Of a stretch of DNA of 64,000 nucleotides, positions 52,701 through 63,782 are shown piece by piece. This DNA is from Desmodesmus armatus (lineage: Eukaryota > Chlorophyta > Chlorophyceae > Sphaeropleales > Scenedesmaceae). A program made the position numbers and the translations under genes. A model generated the notes under the pieces. It was not told the DNA's origin and ran no database searches. It worked only from the letters and a program-made list of their open reading frames with translations. The DNA lies in NCBI GenBank assembly GCA_007449985.2, contig VIIQ02000776.1, forward strand, positions 1 to 64,000. The letters are read 5' to 3'. The stretch's first letter is position 1. Every line of letters begins with the position of its first letter.

Positions 52701-54735
52701 GTAGGAGGGGGGGGTGTGTTGGGGGAAGGAGGGGGGGGAGGCTGGTGTGTGTCAGGTAGCCCTGAGGCGCAGATTGAACAGCTGCAGCAGTACGGCTTGG
52801 ACACAGGTGTGCGGCTGTGTGTGTGTGTGTGGCGGGCGGGGGGGGGGGGGGGGTAGGGGGGGGTAGGAGGGGGGGGAAGGAGGGGGGTGTGTGGGGGAAG
52901 GAGGGGGGGGGAGGCTGCTGAGGCATAAGAGGACTAAGGCTGGTGTGTGTCAGGCAGCCCTGAGGCGCAGATTGAACAGCTGCAGCAGTACGGCTTGGAC
53001 ACAGGTGTGCGGCTGTGTGTGTGGGGCGGGCGGGGGGGGGGGGGGTAGGAGGGGGGGGGGTGTTGGGGGAAGGAGGGGGGGGGAGGCTGCTGAGGCATAA
53101 GAGGACTAAGGCTGGTGTGTATCAGGCAGCCCTGAGGCGCAGATTGAACAGCTGCAGCAGTATGGGCTGGACACAGGTGGGTAAGACACATGTGTGTGTG
53201 GGAGGTGAAAGGGGGCTTGCAGTGGATGTCGTGATTGCTGGTCCTGTTGGGGGAGGGGGGGGGGGTAGTCTGCTGCGGGGTTAGGTGGCCTAGGCCTTGT
53301 TTGTGTCAGGCAGCCCTGACAGGTGCAGCAGTTGGGGGTGAGAGGGGGGATGTATCGGAAGTGTCATGGTAGGCTTCGGGGGGGGGGGGGGGGGGGAGCT
53401 GCAGTAGTACAGGTTGGTGACAGGGGGGGCGGTAATGGCTGGAAGGGGCGCGTATTATGTGACTGTTATGGGAGTACTCTGGGCGGGTGTTCAAGTGCCC
53501 AGCCCCCCTTGCCCAATCACACAGATACACCACCACCACCACGACCACCACACCACCCACAGTCCTAATGCCAGTCCCAATGCCACCTTACTGTTGGTGT
53601 CCTTTCCAAATTACAGGGGGTGATGCGTCCCTGCCAAACAGCCTTGAATTGTGTGTTGAGCTCATGTCAGGTGTGCCCCCCTAGGGCCACAGGGAGATGC
53701 TAACATGACAGTATGACACCACAACATCCAGCACAGTTGTAGCACCCACACTTCCCACCCCCATCCCTCATGTCAGCAACATATGGGCTCACACTCCGCC
53801 CCCCCCCCCCCCCCATCCTCGCCCAACACACGAGTGGTGATGCGTCCCTGCAGAACGGCCTTGAGTTGTGTGTTCAAGCTGTTTAGGCGCATGTCCCCCC
53901 CCCCACCCTGTGCCAATCGCGTCACACCACCCTGCCCTTTCCACCCCCCACCCCCCTAAACCGCAGGTGGTGATGCGTCCCTGCAGAACGGTCTTGAGTT
54001 GTGTGTTGAGCTCATGTCAGGTGTGCCCCCCTACGGCCACAGGGAGGTGTTGATGTTGATGGCAGCACTCAGCATCGTGGACCCAAGCAGGGTGGAGGAC
54101 AGCATACAGGCCTGCAAGAAGGCACATATACGGTCGGTGGGGCCAGCGGATGGAAGGGAGGGGGGGGTGCGTGTGTTTGGGGGAGGGGGGGTCATGCATG
54201 AGGGGGGAGCAGGCAGGTCATGACGGGGACCGTCCCCTGCGGGTTTTGGTTGAAAGGGGGGGGGTGAGGAGGGAAGGAGGGTGAAGGGGGTGGGTAGGAG
54301 GAGGGATACTTGGGTCGGAAGGCATGCACAGGGTGCCCCGGGTGGATGTGGTGCTTCATGCTCTGCGCCACAGACACACACCACCACCACTACCACCGCC
54401 ACCACCACCACCTACACCGCGCGGGCTCTTTGGACATCAGTGTTGCATGTGCAGTGCCCCTGCCGTCTGCTCAACCAACTTCACCGGCTGCGGCGTAACA
54501 AACTCTGATCACTCTTCCTCCAAACAAATGCCAGTCATCACCCTCACCTTACACACCACACCACACTACACCGCACCCTCCCTCTCCCCCCTGTTGTTGC
54601 CATGTTGCATTGTGTCCCTTGTGGGTGTAGCAGCCGAGGTCCACGTGTTGCACCACACTGCCCAAGTCACCATTCCCAACAGTGACACCTTTTTACCGTG
54701 CCCCTGGCCAAAATATCCCAAGCCCCATCCCAACA

Positions 54736-54779
<44 letters not shown>

Positions 54780-56207
54780 ACACACAAAGCCACTCTTGCC
54801 CCCCGCCCCCCCCCTCTTTGACTTTTATGTCTGCAGTGTGTCCCTGGTGGGTGTGGCGGCAGAGGTCCACGTGTTGCGCCACACCGCCCAAGTGACGGGC
54901 GGGACCTACGGTGTCTCACTCCATGAGTCACACCTGTCGGAGCTACTGTTGGCCCACGCCCCCCCTCCCCCGGCCCCACCGGGCCAGCTAACCGCCGAAT
55001 TGGTGCGCATGGGGTTCCCCCAACGCGCTGCCAGTGAGGCGTCTGCTGCTGTGTGGGTGGGTGAGCTGCCTGTGCTGGTGTCTGGGGGCTACACTGCCCA
55101 CGATGCAAGAGCAGAACGCAGGAGCTGCCCACAAAGTGAGAGCGGGGGAGAGGAGGGGGGGGGAGAGGGGCCCACGAGCGGGAAGTTTTTCCCTCGTAGA
55201 ATGACCCGCAGGGGGGGGGGGCGATGAAAGAGGGGGGGGGGGCAGTAGGTGAGCGAGAACGGAGATACTGCTGATTAGGGTTGGATGGAATGCCAGCACA
55301 GTGGCCGCATAATGCAGCGACATTCCCATTTCCCCTTGCCCCCTTTGAATAGACAGCGGGAAGGTCCAGGGGCATGACATAGATCAAATGCAACACGCAA
55401 GGCAGTGGGGTTTAAGAAGGATGGTGGAGGCATTTGATGGTGGGTTCCACTGTAGCCTTCAAAAATGCTGCCACTGAAACAACTCAACAGCTCGTCCTCA
55501 CCGACACACTTGGGTGCTGTTGCTGCACCATGCTCTTGCTGTGCTGTGCTGTGCCGATTTGCCCTCAGGTGGCACGTGTGCGGCTTGATGCATTTCAGTC
55601 CGTCTGTCCTGGCCTGCTCCCCCTCCACCTGCCGGGTTTGTAAAACAAGCTGCACACCGTCAACACCTGCTGTGTCTGCTGTGCCGCGCTGTGCTGTGCC
55701 ATGCTGTGCCATGCCTCAGGTGTCATGTGTGTGGCCTGATGCTCATCAGTTCGCCCCACCTGGCCCGCTCCTACCACCACCTCTTCCCAGTGCCGCCCTT
55801 TGAAGAAATTCACAAGGACCAACTGACAGCAGCAGCAGCAGCGGCAGCAGCAGCAGCACCCGGCAGCAGCAGCATAAACTGGCACGAGCCAGGCAGCAGC
55901 AGCAGCGGCAGCCGCCGGCGGCCACTCGGCAGCAATGGCAGCGACGGCGGCCGGCGGCAGCAGCAGCAGGGTGGCAGCAATGACAGCGGCGGCGGCAGCA
56001 GTGCTGGGGTTTACTGCTATGGGTGCCTGCGGGGTTTAGGGCAGCAGCAGGGTCCTGGAGCAGCAGCAGGGGGGCCGCAGGTAGATCTTGTGCTGAGGTG
56101 TGGACAGTGTCGGCAGCTGTTTTGTTTTGAGTGTGATGCCTTTATCCATGAGAGCCTGCACAACTGCCCTGGGTGTGAGTGCTGTGCGGCACAGCAGCCG
56201 CAAGATG

Positions 56208-56241
<34 letters not shown>

Positions 56242-56272
56242 GGGTGCTGGGCCCAGCTCTGTTGTGCACTAG
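47873..56272 (+). CDS. SSL1: TFIIH core subunit p44 (SSL1/GTF2H2)
   Basis: Eight exons: 47873-47961, 48434-48521, 49279-49374, 51127-51215, 51477-51613, 53967-54132, 54837-55135, 55720-56272; about 505 residues. p44 supports XPD helicase in transcription start and nucleotide excision repair. The start GCAGCCATGG has a good context. Evidence: WESLQEDEQGFLR (human WEVLQEDASGNLQ); von Willebrand A-like domain from about 87 (MIRYLVLVLDLSH, then RFFELNPLGQLGLVVLREG, ELMSGVPPYGHREVLML); GGTYGVSLHESHLSELL; AELVRMGFPQR; zinc pair CPRC...CHVCGL with SPHLARSYHHLFP; and a C-terminal zinc domain C421, C424, C449, C452, C457, C460, C471, C474. A Ser/Gly/Gln-rich insert lies at about 358-416. One base is missing near 55094 in exon 7, just before the CPRC motif. 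Introns are packed with exon-edge copies. Confidence 0.94.
48064..48117 (+). repeat. Donor-side copy of p44 exon 1
   Basis: GGCATGGTGAGCCCTCCAAC followed by GAGATGAGGACGACAAGGG and AG|GTATG repeats the end of exon 1 (GGCATGGGGAGCCATTCGAC...) with its donor. Confidence 0.8.
48489..48960 (+). repeat. Five-unit tandem array of the p44 exon 2 end plus intron start
   Basis: Units of about 92-105 bases begin at the phrase GCAGGAGGATGA(A/G)CAGGG, at 48490 (true exon), 48590, 48680, 48782 and 48891. Each contains CGACCCCTG|GTGGGTGCAG, a GTGCGCCC(A/G)GGG block, a G-run and TTC(C/T)TT(C/T)GAGG.AAAA. The fifth unit has diverged and reads on as GTGCGTAGCATTCCAGATAG before another possible donor. Confidence 0.92.
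49225..49275 (+). repeat. (CTG)n tract directly before the p44 exon 3 acceptor
   Basis: About 17 CTG units followed by TTAG|GATGCC. It takes the place of the polypyrimidine tract. Confidence 0.9.
49853..51126 (+). repeat. Array of nine acceptor-side copies of p44 exon 4, including a 117-base tandem core
   Basis: Copies of CAG|GTGTTGGACCTATCTCACGC (exon 4 start) begin near 49854, 50017, 50135, 50252, 50376, 50492, 50610, 50770 and 50968; the true exon starts at 51127. From 50017 to 50700 the units are nearly identical, about 117 bases long: exon start, CTTGGCTGCTGCATA.ACACAG, a C-run, GGGTCCCCTTGCCCCCCTGC and TGCTGCAG. Outer copies are diverged. One donor-side copy of exon 3 lies upstream at about 49481-49535. 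Confidence 0.95.
51343..51400 (+). repeat. Acceptor-side copy of p44 exon 5
   Basis: GCAGGCGCTTTTTTGAGCTA followed by AACTCTCTAGGCCAGCTGGG mirrors the true exon 5 start at 51477 with several substitutions. Confidence 0.85.
51720..53185 (+). repeat. Array of nine donor-side copies of p44 exon 5
   Basis: The segment GCAGCCCTGAGGCGCAGATT...GGCTTGGACACAG|GTGTGCGG is repeated near 51730, 51882, 52079, 52252, 52434, 52605, 52757, 52955 and 53128, after the true exon end at 51613. Units are about 150-200 bases. Between copies lie a GTGTGTGTGGGGCGGGCG block, long G-runs, TTGGGGGAAGGAGG and usually TGAGGCATAAGAGGACTAAG. A degenerate tenth fragment is near 53308. Copies are very alike, so the expansion is recent. 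Confidence 0.95.
53614..53890 (+). repeat. Two acceptor-side copies of p44 exon 6
   Basis: Near 53618 (GGTGATGCGTCCCTGCCAAA ... GTGCCCCCCTAGGGCC) and near 53837 (GGTGATGCGTCCCTGCAGAA ...). The first keeps about 85 bases of exon sequence but has TAG where the true exon reads TAC. Confidence 0.9.
54612..54672 (+). repeat. Acceptor-side copy of p44 exon 7
   Basis: TGTGTCCCTTGTGGGTGTAG, CAGCCGAGGTCCACGTGTTG and CACCACACTGCCCAAGTCAC match the true exon 7 start at 54837. A similar copy of exon 8 lies at about 55566-55640 (CTCAGGTGGCACGTGTGCGG). Confidence 0.9.
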
Positions 56273-56841
56273 GTAGTGTGGTGTGTCCAACGGACTATCT
56301 GGCGAGGTCTTGCTGTTTGCAGCTGCTGCTGCTTGCGGCGCTGGCAAGGGCTCTGGTGTGCAGCAGGCTGTGTCGTGTGTCTGTGGATTGGGGTGACGTG
56401 GAGCGTGACTGCCGCAAGGTGCTGCTGCTGCTGCGGCGGCTGCAGCGGCGGTAATGTCGTCCCATGCAGTAGGGTGTGTGGTGCATGCCTGGAGCTGAAC
56501 AACTCCGGCAGCAGCTGTAGCCAGTGGTGCTGGTTTAGGGTTTAGCGCAAGTGCTGCAAGCCGACCACTTTGCAGCGAGGTTTGATGTGGTGACGCTCTG
56601 GCTCTGGCCCTGCCTGTAGCACAGTAAATGTTGTAGGGGGTGTCAGTATTTTTTGTGTTGACACGTGAGCTGCTTTGAACAGGTACCTGTCATTGATCAA
56701 TGTCATGGTGGGTGTATGTCGCATACAGCATGTGTGCTTGTGCAAGTGTAGGCAGCCGTTGAGCCTGAGTGCATCAAGGATGTGCCACATGGACACAGTG
56801 TGTCCAGCCTGGCATAACATGCACAGCAGCCAGCTGGAAGA

Positions 56842-56872
<31 letters not shown>

Positions 56873-58918
56873 GCTGACCTCTTGTGCAGTACTAGCCTAA
56901 TCCCTGGGTGGGTACAGCAGTCATGACTGTGATCACAGTCCTTTCAGCACCTTTGCCAGACGCATAGCTTGTTGGATGTGTTGGTTGGATGAGTTGTACC
57001 GTAAGCAGTACACAGCAGGTACCACATGTTGGTTTGGAAGGATCCCAGCTGTGTTTCCAGCCGATGTAACATCTACAAGTTGTACGAAACTGCTCAGCAC
57101 CAGCGCTGCGGGCATCAGTTTGCACTTATGGACTTTCTTCCGGTGCAGGATTGTTTGTAAACTGCGGAGCGCTTTGACAGACCTATGTCAGCAGTGTAGT
57201 GATCTTGTAGGGTGGAGAACTAAATGCTGCTGCTGGCTGCGTGCAAGCATATTGACAACTGCCACCAGCAATTACTGTGTATCAGCTTCTCAACCAAGTT
57301 AGGCACGGCGCCTACAAAACTGCAGCTTTGGTCAGCATCATTCATCTTTAGTGAGCACCCTCAACCAGGTCGCTTGCACTGCAATGAGTCATCGTGATGA
57401 GGGAACAGCAGGCTGATGTGACTTGCAAAAGCCGGTTGTCAGGGACTCCCAGTCACACCACTGCAACACACTTGTCCAAGGAAGGAGCTATGCAGTGGAC
57501 TTGTGCTTGCTGGGAGATCACAATGGAGGTATGCAGTGAGCCTGTTGGTGCTTGAGGGGTTGACCCCTGAGACAAGACGGCTGCCACCGGGGCCTGCCTC
57601 CCTTTGCACAGGAGAACTTGGGGTGTTGTAATAAGATCGCAGAGGCTGAAGCTGCCGCGTCTGCCAACGAAAAGAAGTAGTAACGCATTAGTGATGCATA
57701 TGCATGTGCAGCTGAAGCTAGACGAGCTTCGGGGCCCCCAAACCCTTGGCTCACTGTGACATGAAGGTGTCTGGCCAGTTGCTGCCCTTCTGCTGGGCTG
57801 GATGTTGCATCAAAGCTCCACTGTGATCATCAGTGCTGGGTCTTGCAGGCTGGACTTGGGGTGTGTTTCTGGCAATTACTGGTCGACTGTTGCTTTTGTG
57901 TAGTTCTTTCACTGTTTTTGACATTGACCATGTGACTGTGCTGGAAGGGAGTGAGTGTGATGCGCTAATGGTGAAAAATGTACACAGGGGACATGGACAC
58001 TAGAGAGAAGCTGGAGCAAGCCTTGGCAAATGATCGAAGGTCAAGCTGACACGCCACATGAAGGAGCTGTCAAGACGAAGTTTGAACAAGACTGTGCACA
58101 TGAAGCTGCTGATTCATGGGTCTGAAGCTGGAGGCTTGCTACACTAAGGTGCACTGCCAAGAAAACAGCAATAACCCACTAATACATGGATTGCTTGTAC
58201 AGTGTCAAGATGAACTTGTTACACAAACACAGCTGTCACAGACTACCACTGAGAGCCCTTACACAGGGCGCTTCACTGCTGCGCTGATTGGATGGTCTGT
58301 CACACAAGATAGTCATACAAAGGACAGGTCTGCACAGGTGCAAAATCGTCCCGCTGTACAAACACCGCGCATCACAGGGTCCTTTCAACACCCACCGGCA
58401 TGCCTGATCGCAAGCATGGGGGTTCCGTAACAGCAGGGGCAATAAAATGCATGCAGAGGGCTGGTGGGGGTGTTGGGCCGTTCTCAGCCGCACCCCGTTG
58501 CACTATACACACTGCATGCGGCCCAACGACAACAGGTCAGCAGCAACAAGACGCTGGGACATCAGCTGAATCCAGTACACACACAACACGAGGAGAAACT
58601 GCAAGCGGAGAGCAAATCGGCAGAGGGCAGCAGACAAACAGGAACAGGAAATAAGTTTCAGGCGACCACACCAGCAGCACAGCCTCACATGAAGGCAGTG
58701 TCATCAACACACCACTGCAGAATATGCAATCAAATAAGCTACATGGAGCTGACAGTGCACAGCCTGCAACCAACGACTGCATCTGAGACAATCACAAACA
58801 CTGATGGAACTCCTTGCAGCCGAAGCAAGAAGCAATGAAAGCTGTTCGGCAGCCAGCAATCCTTCAAACCCAGCCCCAGTACTGCACCAGCTGTTGTCAA
58901 TACAGCCAGCTCACCTGC
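56273..58918. other. Convergent intergenic region between p44 and the Tyr-rich repeat gene
   Basis: Contains the 3' flank of p44, with a TGTAA signal candidate at 57166, and of the minus-strand gene ending at 58919, with TTACA (minus TGTAA) at 58219 and 58259. A CTG tract is at 56844-56867. The only recognisable element is the shared repeat at 57626-57731. No gene with a family assignment is seen. Confidence 0.5.
57626..57731 (+). repeat. Dispersed 100-base repeat, copy A
   Basis: About 105 bases from TTGTAATAAGATCGCAGAGG to GCTAGACGAGCT, matched at 62652-62746 with around ten differences and a small deletion. On the plus strand this copy could be the end of a coding exon: a CAG acceptor at about 57608 leads into an open frame (ENLGCCNKIAEAEA...) that stops at TAG. 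The second copy preserves the frame and also ends in a stop. That reading is speculative. Confidence 0.75.
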
Positions 58919-60872
58919 TTAAGAGGAGGCACCCTCGAAGCGGTATGCACCACCCTTGTTGTAGCCCTTGTAGTCATAGCCGTAGCTGTCATAGCCAGAC
59001 TTGTCGTAGCCTGCAGCAAATAAAAAGGGCAGAAGTGAAAGTCAGCAAGCTTGTACACAGCTTGGCGGCAAGTTCTGAGGCATCCAACAGCACATTGGCC
59101 CAACCTTTGAAAGGTGACTGTGCTGAAGTATCCACACCAGGCCAAGGCAGTACAGGCGCACAACCAGGCATGACTGTGTATCACAGGTGGACACTCACCG
59201 TACTTGTCATAGCCCTTCTTGTCATAGCCGTACTTGTTGTAGCCATAACGGTCATAGCCGTACTTGTCGGCGCCGTAGTTGTCATAGCCGTCCTTGTGGT
59301 AGCCATACCTGTGGTAGCCTTCGTTGTCGTAGCTGTACTTGTCATAGCCGTACTTGTCATAGCCTGCAGGGAAGCAAGCATAGCCATGGTTAGCAGCTGA
59401 TGGTGGCTGGTCCAGCGCGCTACCAAGGGCAGCATGAACCAGCACGCTGTTTGTGCAAGTCAAGAGGAGGGCAAAAACATTGTTATAGGCCTGATACAAT
59501 GACTCACCCTTGTTGTTGTAGCCATACTTGTCGTAGCCATACTTGTCATAGCCGTCCTTGCCGTAGCCGTCCTTGTGGTAGCCCTCGTAGTGGTAGCCAT
59601 CCTTGTTGTAGCCTGCTAGAAAAACACCGGAGCTGGTCAGTATGGTGCTGTGAGGGGCATGCGCATAATGAGGACACCAACAGAAGATAGTGATCATGAT
59701 TATGGCGAGGGTGCAGTCCCCCTAGTACTATTTAGTAAGATCATGTGAGCTGCGCAAAATGAGCACTGAGTCACACTGAACGCAATGCGCAGTGCCAACA
59801 GGCCAGCCTGATGTCTCACCGTCCTTGCCGTAGCCATACTTGTCATAGCCTGCAAAAAGGAGCAGTGGCAGGAAAGGGCAAGTCAGCAAGCCAGTAGAAA
59901 TGCAGACAAGTCCAGAGGCATTCGCAATCAGGTGTTGGCAAGAGGGGCTGCGCTGGTGCATCTGCGAGAAAAGACTGGTCATGGGCACATACAGGCAAGG
60001 CCGTCCACAGCAGTTGGTGACTCACCGTACTTGTCATAGCCATACTTGTCATAGCCATACTTGGTGTAGCCATCCTTGGCATAACCGTACTTGTCATAGC
60101 CGTACTTGTCATAGCCCTCCTTGCCATAGCCGTCCTTGTGGTAGCCATACTTGTCATAGCCGTACTTGTCATAGCCTGACTTGTCATAGCCATACTTGTC
60201 ATGGCCATACTTCTCGCTGTAGTACTTGTCATCGTACTTGGAGTACTGCAGACAGTACAACAGCAGGAAGGCAAGAGGGCATGGTCAGTACAGCAGGGCA
60301 GGGGAGAGGAGGGCAAGTGAGCATATGCTGTTGCAGCAAGGTATTGCATGCACATGCTGATGCAAAGGAAGCTGGGCAGGGTGTGGATGAGGCTGATGAG
60401 GACTGTCCCACACAGGAGGGGACCCTTGGTGTCCCAGCTGCTGAAGGGTTGTGCTGGCCTGATGCCTGCTGCTTTGAGTTGCTGTTTGCTGTACATTAAC
60501 TTTGCGACACTCTGGAGGCCAGCGCGGCCGCTGAACGAGGAAAGGACCTCCAACAAGAAAAGTTGGTTGGGTGATCAGGGGGCACCCCAGCTGCTACACT
60601 GCGTCGATGGGCCTGCTTACCTTCTCGTACTCCTGTTTGTCGCATCAAAATCATCGTGAAAGGAAAGCAGGAGCATGCAGCAGCGCAGAACACAAGGTCA
60701 GTTCAAACCACCTTACTGCAAGTGCAGCGCGATCACACAGACCCACAAAAGGCAAGTGCTCTTGCAAAGAAAGGATGAAACTGGACTACTTTGAAGCAAT
60801 GGGACTCACCTCAGCTGCTGCCAGGGCCAGCAGGCCCAGAAGGGCGACTGCAAACACGAGTGCCTTGTTCAT
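58919..60872 (-). CDS. Secreted Tyr/Gly/Lys-rich repeat protein (GYDKYGYDKYG modules), copy A
   Basis: Seven exons: 60872-60810, 60632-60621, 60245-60026, 59849-59820, 59612-59508, 59363-59199, 59010-58919; 228 residues. Exon 1 is a clear signal peptide (MNKALVFAVALLGLLALAAAE). Exon 2 is a 12-base microexon coding EYEK. Exons 3 to 7 encode about 40 short units of the form G-Y-(D/H/N/G)-K-(Y/D/S), then a C-terminus ending KGGAYRFEGASS. Exons 4, 5 and 6 are all phase 1 at both ends and begin inside the Gly codon of a GY unit, so they behave as interchangeable modules. No Cys occurs in the repeat region. I do not recognise a named family. Composition suggests an extracellular or wall-associated structural protein, possibly cross-linked through Tyr; that is inference. 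Confidence 0.85.
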
Positions 60873-60933
60873 CTTGACTGTCTGCTGGGCAAGAGGCTCA
60901 ACAGGGGTGATCATTCAGAGCGCAACAGGCGCA

Positions 60934-60940
60934 TTAAATA
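60934..60940 (-). promoter_or_regulatory. TATA-like element of the Tyr-rich repeat gene
   Basis: The minus strand reads TATTTAA here, about 62-68 bases upstream of the start codon, in otherwise GC-balanced sequence. Position and sequence suit a core promoter with a short 5' UTR; no transcript evidence. Confidence 0.35.
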
Positions 60941-63525
60941 GTGCAGAAATGGCGGTTGTGTCACTGACAGGACCCGACCGATACTATGTCACGGTCATTC
61001 AGAGGTTCCGATGCAAGGGTCAGATCAGCACCACCTTTGCTCCATGTGCTGCTTGTTACAAAAAGGATGAGCTTCATGAAGCTGAGCGCTCACAGCCCTA
61101 CTGTCAGTAATGGTGCAGTTCATTTGCATGAGGTGCTTCAGCTCGCACGCCTGTATCAGTGATGATCCCGGAACGTTTACGCCAATGGTTTTCAGTAGGT
61201 ATGCTCTCAGCAGCTGTGCTCCCAGGAGGTGAAATCATTGGCGGGTGAATCACCCTGGGGCTTTCACGTCCTCAATGCCTGCTTTAGCATAGTCTTTGCA
61301 AACTACGATCACATTGAAATACGACCGTGCTGTACACTGGCACCTGTCAGTCTTAAGTGCTGCAGCAACAGTCAATTCACCACCTTGCACTGCACTGATG
61401 TGCAGTTCACTGCAGTGGTGAGGGGTGAGCAGCTGGGTATGCTTGACAACTGACTAGCTTGCAGGTTGTTGTTCACAGTGCTTGGTACTTGTGATCAACC
61501 AAGCAGCCCATGCAATGATGATGGTCAGCACACTTGCAGTCAAAGTGTACTGCCTCCTGTAGTCGCTTTTAAACAGCACTCAGTGAGAGCAGTTTCATGC
61601 AGCAGCCTTACATCCTTGGCATGTCCTGGGAAAGCCAAATGCCACTGCATGTTGAGCACATGCAGTCAGCACGTCATTCACAACGCCTTGAGAAAATCAG
61701 TCAGCTGTAGCCACACGCTTTGAAGCCATGCTTGGCAGGATGAGGAGGGGGGGGGGGGCACACTGTAGGCATGCAGCGCCCTAGACTACAGCAGCAGCAG
61801 TTGAACATGCCCTGCACGATAGGTGTTATCTACAGTAGCTGATCAGGCCACCAACTGCAGCAACAACTTGAACTGCATCAAGCGCAAGCGACCTCAAGTC
61901 AGTGCTTCACTCCCACTTCCACCCCCCAGCTATCTGTGCGCACATACTGTCAACGCTGTCTTTGTGCACATATGAGGCCAGCAGGCAGCCCCACAACACT
62001 ACACCTGGTTAGCAGTCATAAGCTGTCTTCACGCCGACATTTGGTGCTGCCACCCAACCCCGTCAAGCTCCTTCTGCCGCTCAAACTCTGACTGTCCGGG
62101 TGCATCTGGCGTTCAGCACAGACCTTTGGCCGTCCTCAAACTGCTTGAACTACTTGGTACACTTCTGACTGTTTTTGACAGCGTTTGGGGCTGCACGGGC
62201 AAGGGGGAAGGCTCTGAAAGTTGGACTGGGAGAGCCTGCTTTCTTTTCCAACTGCCAGCAAGGGCAGTTGAGGTACCTGGTGCCGTAGTCGTCATTCCGC
62301 ATGCAGCTCTGCACATGCATCCTGCTGTATGCTGCTTGTTGAGGTCACCGAGACTCATGCTGCACAGTTGGAACTGCCGGCGCCTGTCACACTGAGTCTG
62401 TGCTGCCCTCGTTGGCAGCACCATCAGCGAGGGGACCCACACATGAGCAGAGGATGGCACTTCAATACTGGACCGGCTCCAACATGATAGCCTGGTGCCG
62501 CTGACAGAGTACGGCCTGTGCATGTGCTTGTCAGTGGTTGGACATGCACATCTGTGCAGGGTGTGTGACTCTGCCGCCCTGGCATTCAAGCTTCTGAACC
62601 TTCATTGATATACATCTTACTGCCAAACATGACGAGTACATTAGACAGGCATTGTAATAAGATCGCAGAGGCTGAAGCTGTCGTGTCTGTCAACGAAAAC
62701 AAGTTGTAAGTGATGCATATGCATGTGCAAATGCGGCTAGACGAGCTACATTAGACAGGCATGCGAGGCAGTGCATGCTTGGAGCTGCTGACTGTGGGTG
62801 TGGCTGCAGAGTACAATTGCACAGGTAGCGTCGATAGAGATGTTGGGAGTCTACCAATCTTTCAAAAGGTTTGAAACACTGCCTTGATTCACATGCTGTA
62901 GCCAGCTGCTGGCTGTGCCTCATAGGCCACAGGCTCAATGGTATCTTTCGGAACAGACAGTTACCAACACCATCCCATCCGCCAAAAATGCCCACCCATA
63001 TTGCAGGGTGCGCAACGTATCTGCAACTGCCGCCAACACTGTTCTCATGTGATGCACAGGAGCCAGCTGTTGGGCGGCAGCAGCACTGCTGAGAAGGGCT
63101 GGCAGCACATGCTGATGATGACCTAAAAGTGTGAGATCAGACCACCAAAATGTGTGACATCATCCACAGGTCCAGCATCCGGAAACAACCACTGGCAGTA
63201 GCTGCAGCAGGAGGGCTACAGCCACGCCAGGCTGTGCAGCTCTGGGGCGCACACCAATCTGCAAACACATTAGAAAAAACACACAGGAATCAGACCTATA
63301 TTCGAAAGGGGCTGTATCTGCATACTGTCTGGGGGATACTGGCGTGAGTGCAACATGTACCAAGCAGTTGCTGATGAAGTCGTTGGTTGGATGAGTTGCT
63401 GGTGCAGGTTTGTGTGCCAACCGACTTCCAAGACAAGCTACGAGGTGTGGCAATGCGCGCAGTTGCCTGCACAGCTACAGACTTGACAAGGGTTGTGAGA
63501 GCCGGCACACAAACTCACCAGGTGT
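60941..63525. other. Region between the two Tyr-rich repeat genes
   Basis: Includes the upstream region of copy A and the downstream region of copy B. No coding region is supported. A G-run is at 61747-61758. The notable element is the repeat near 62631-62762. Confidence 0.5.
62631..62762 (+). repeat. Dispersed repeat, copy B, bracketed by a direct repeat
   Basis: The element (about 62652-62746) matches 57626-57731. It is flanked on both sides by TACATTAGACAGGCAT (62637-62652 and 62747-62762). This could be a target-site duplication. However GACGAG precedes the left flank and GACGAGC the right one, so a 110-base partial tandem duplication is an equally good reading. Confidence 0.75.
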
Positions 63526-63782
63526 TTAGGAGGAGGCACCCTCGAAGCGGTATGCACCACCCTTGTTGTAGCCCTTGTAGTCATAGCCGTACTTGTCATA
63601 GCCAGACTTGTCGTAGCCGTACTTGTCATAGCCCTTGCCATCATAGCCATACTTGTTGTAGCCATGACGGTCGTAGCCATACTTGTCGTAGCCGTAGTTG
63701 TCATAGCCCTCCTTGTGGTAGCCATACCTGTGGTAGCCGTCCTTGGAGTAGCCGTACTTGTCGTAGCCGGTCTTGTCATAGC
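63526..63782 (-). CDS. Tyr/Gly/Lys-rich repeat protein, copy B (terminal exon; gene continues upstream or is partial)
   Basis: Terminal exon of a paralogue of the gene at 58919-60872, with the same ending (KGGAYRFEGASS, stop TAA) and an acceptor CAG at 63783-63785, in the same phase 1 as copy A. It corresponds to exons 6 and 7 of copy A joined without the intron. The 218 bases left before the window edge show no further GY-type exon, so the rest, with its signal peptide, must lie beyond 64000 or be missing. Repeats such as GYDKYGYSKDGYHRYGY are as regular as in copy A. Confidence 0.85.

Noticed and set aside
51624..53284. Gly-rich and Pro-rich frames on both strands across the exon 5 array
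   Set aside because: Products of poly-G tracts and repeated exon ends, not genes.
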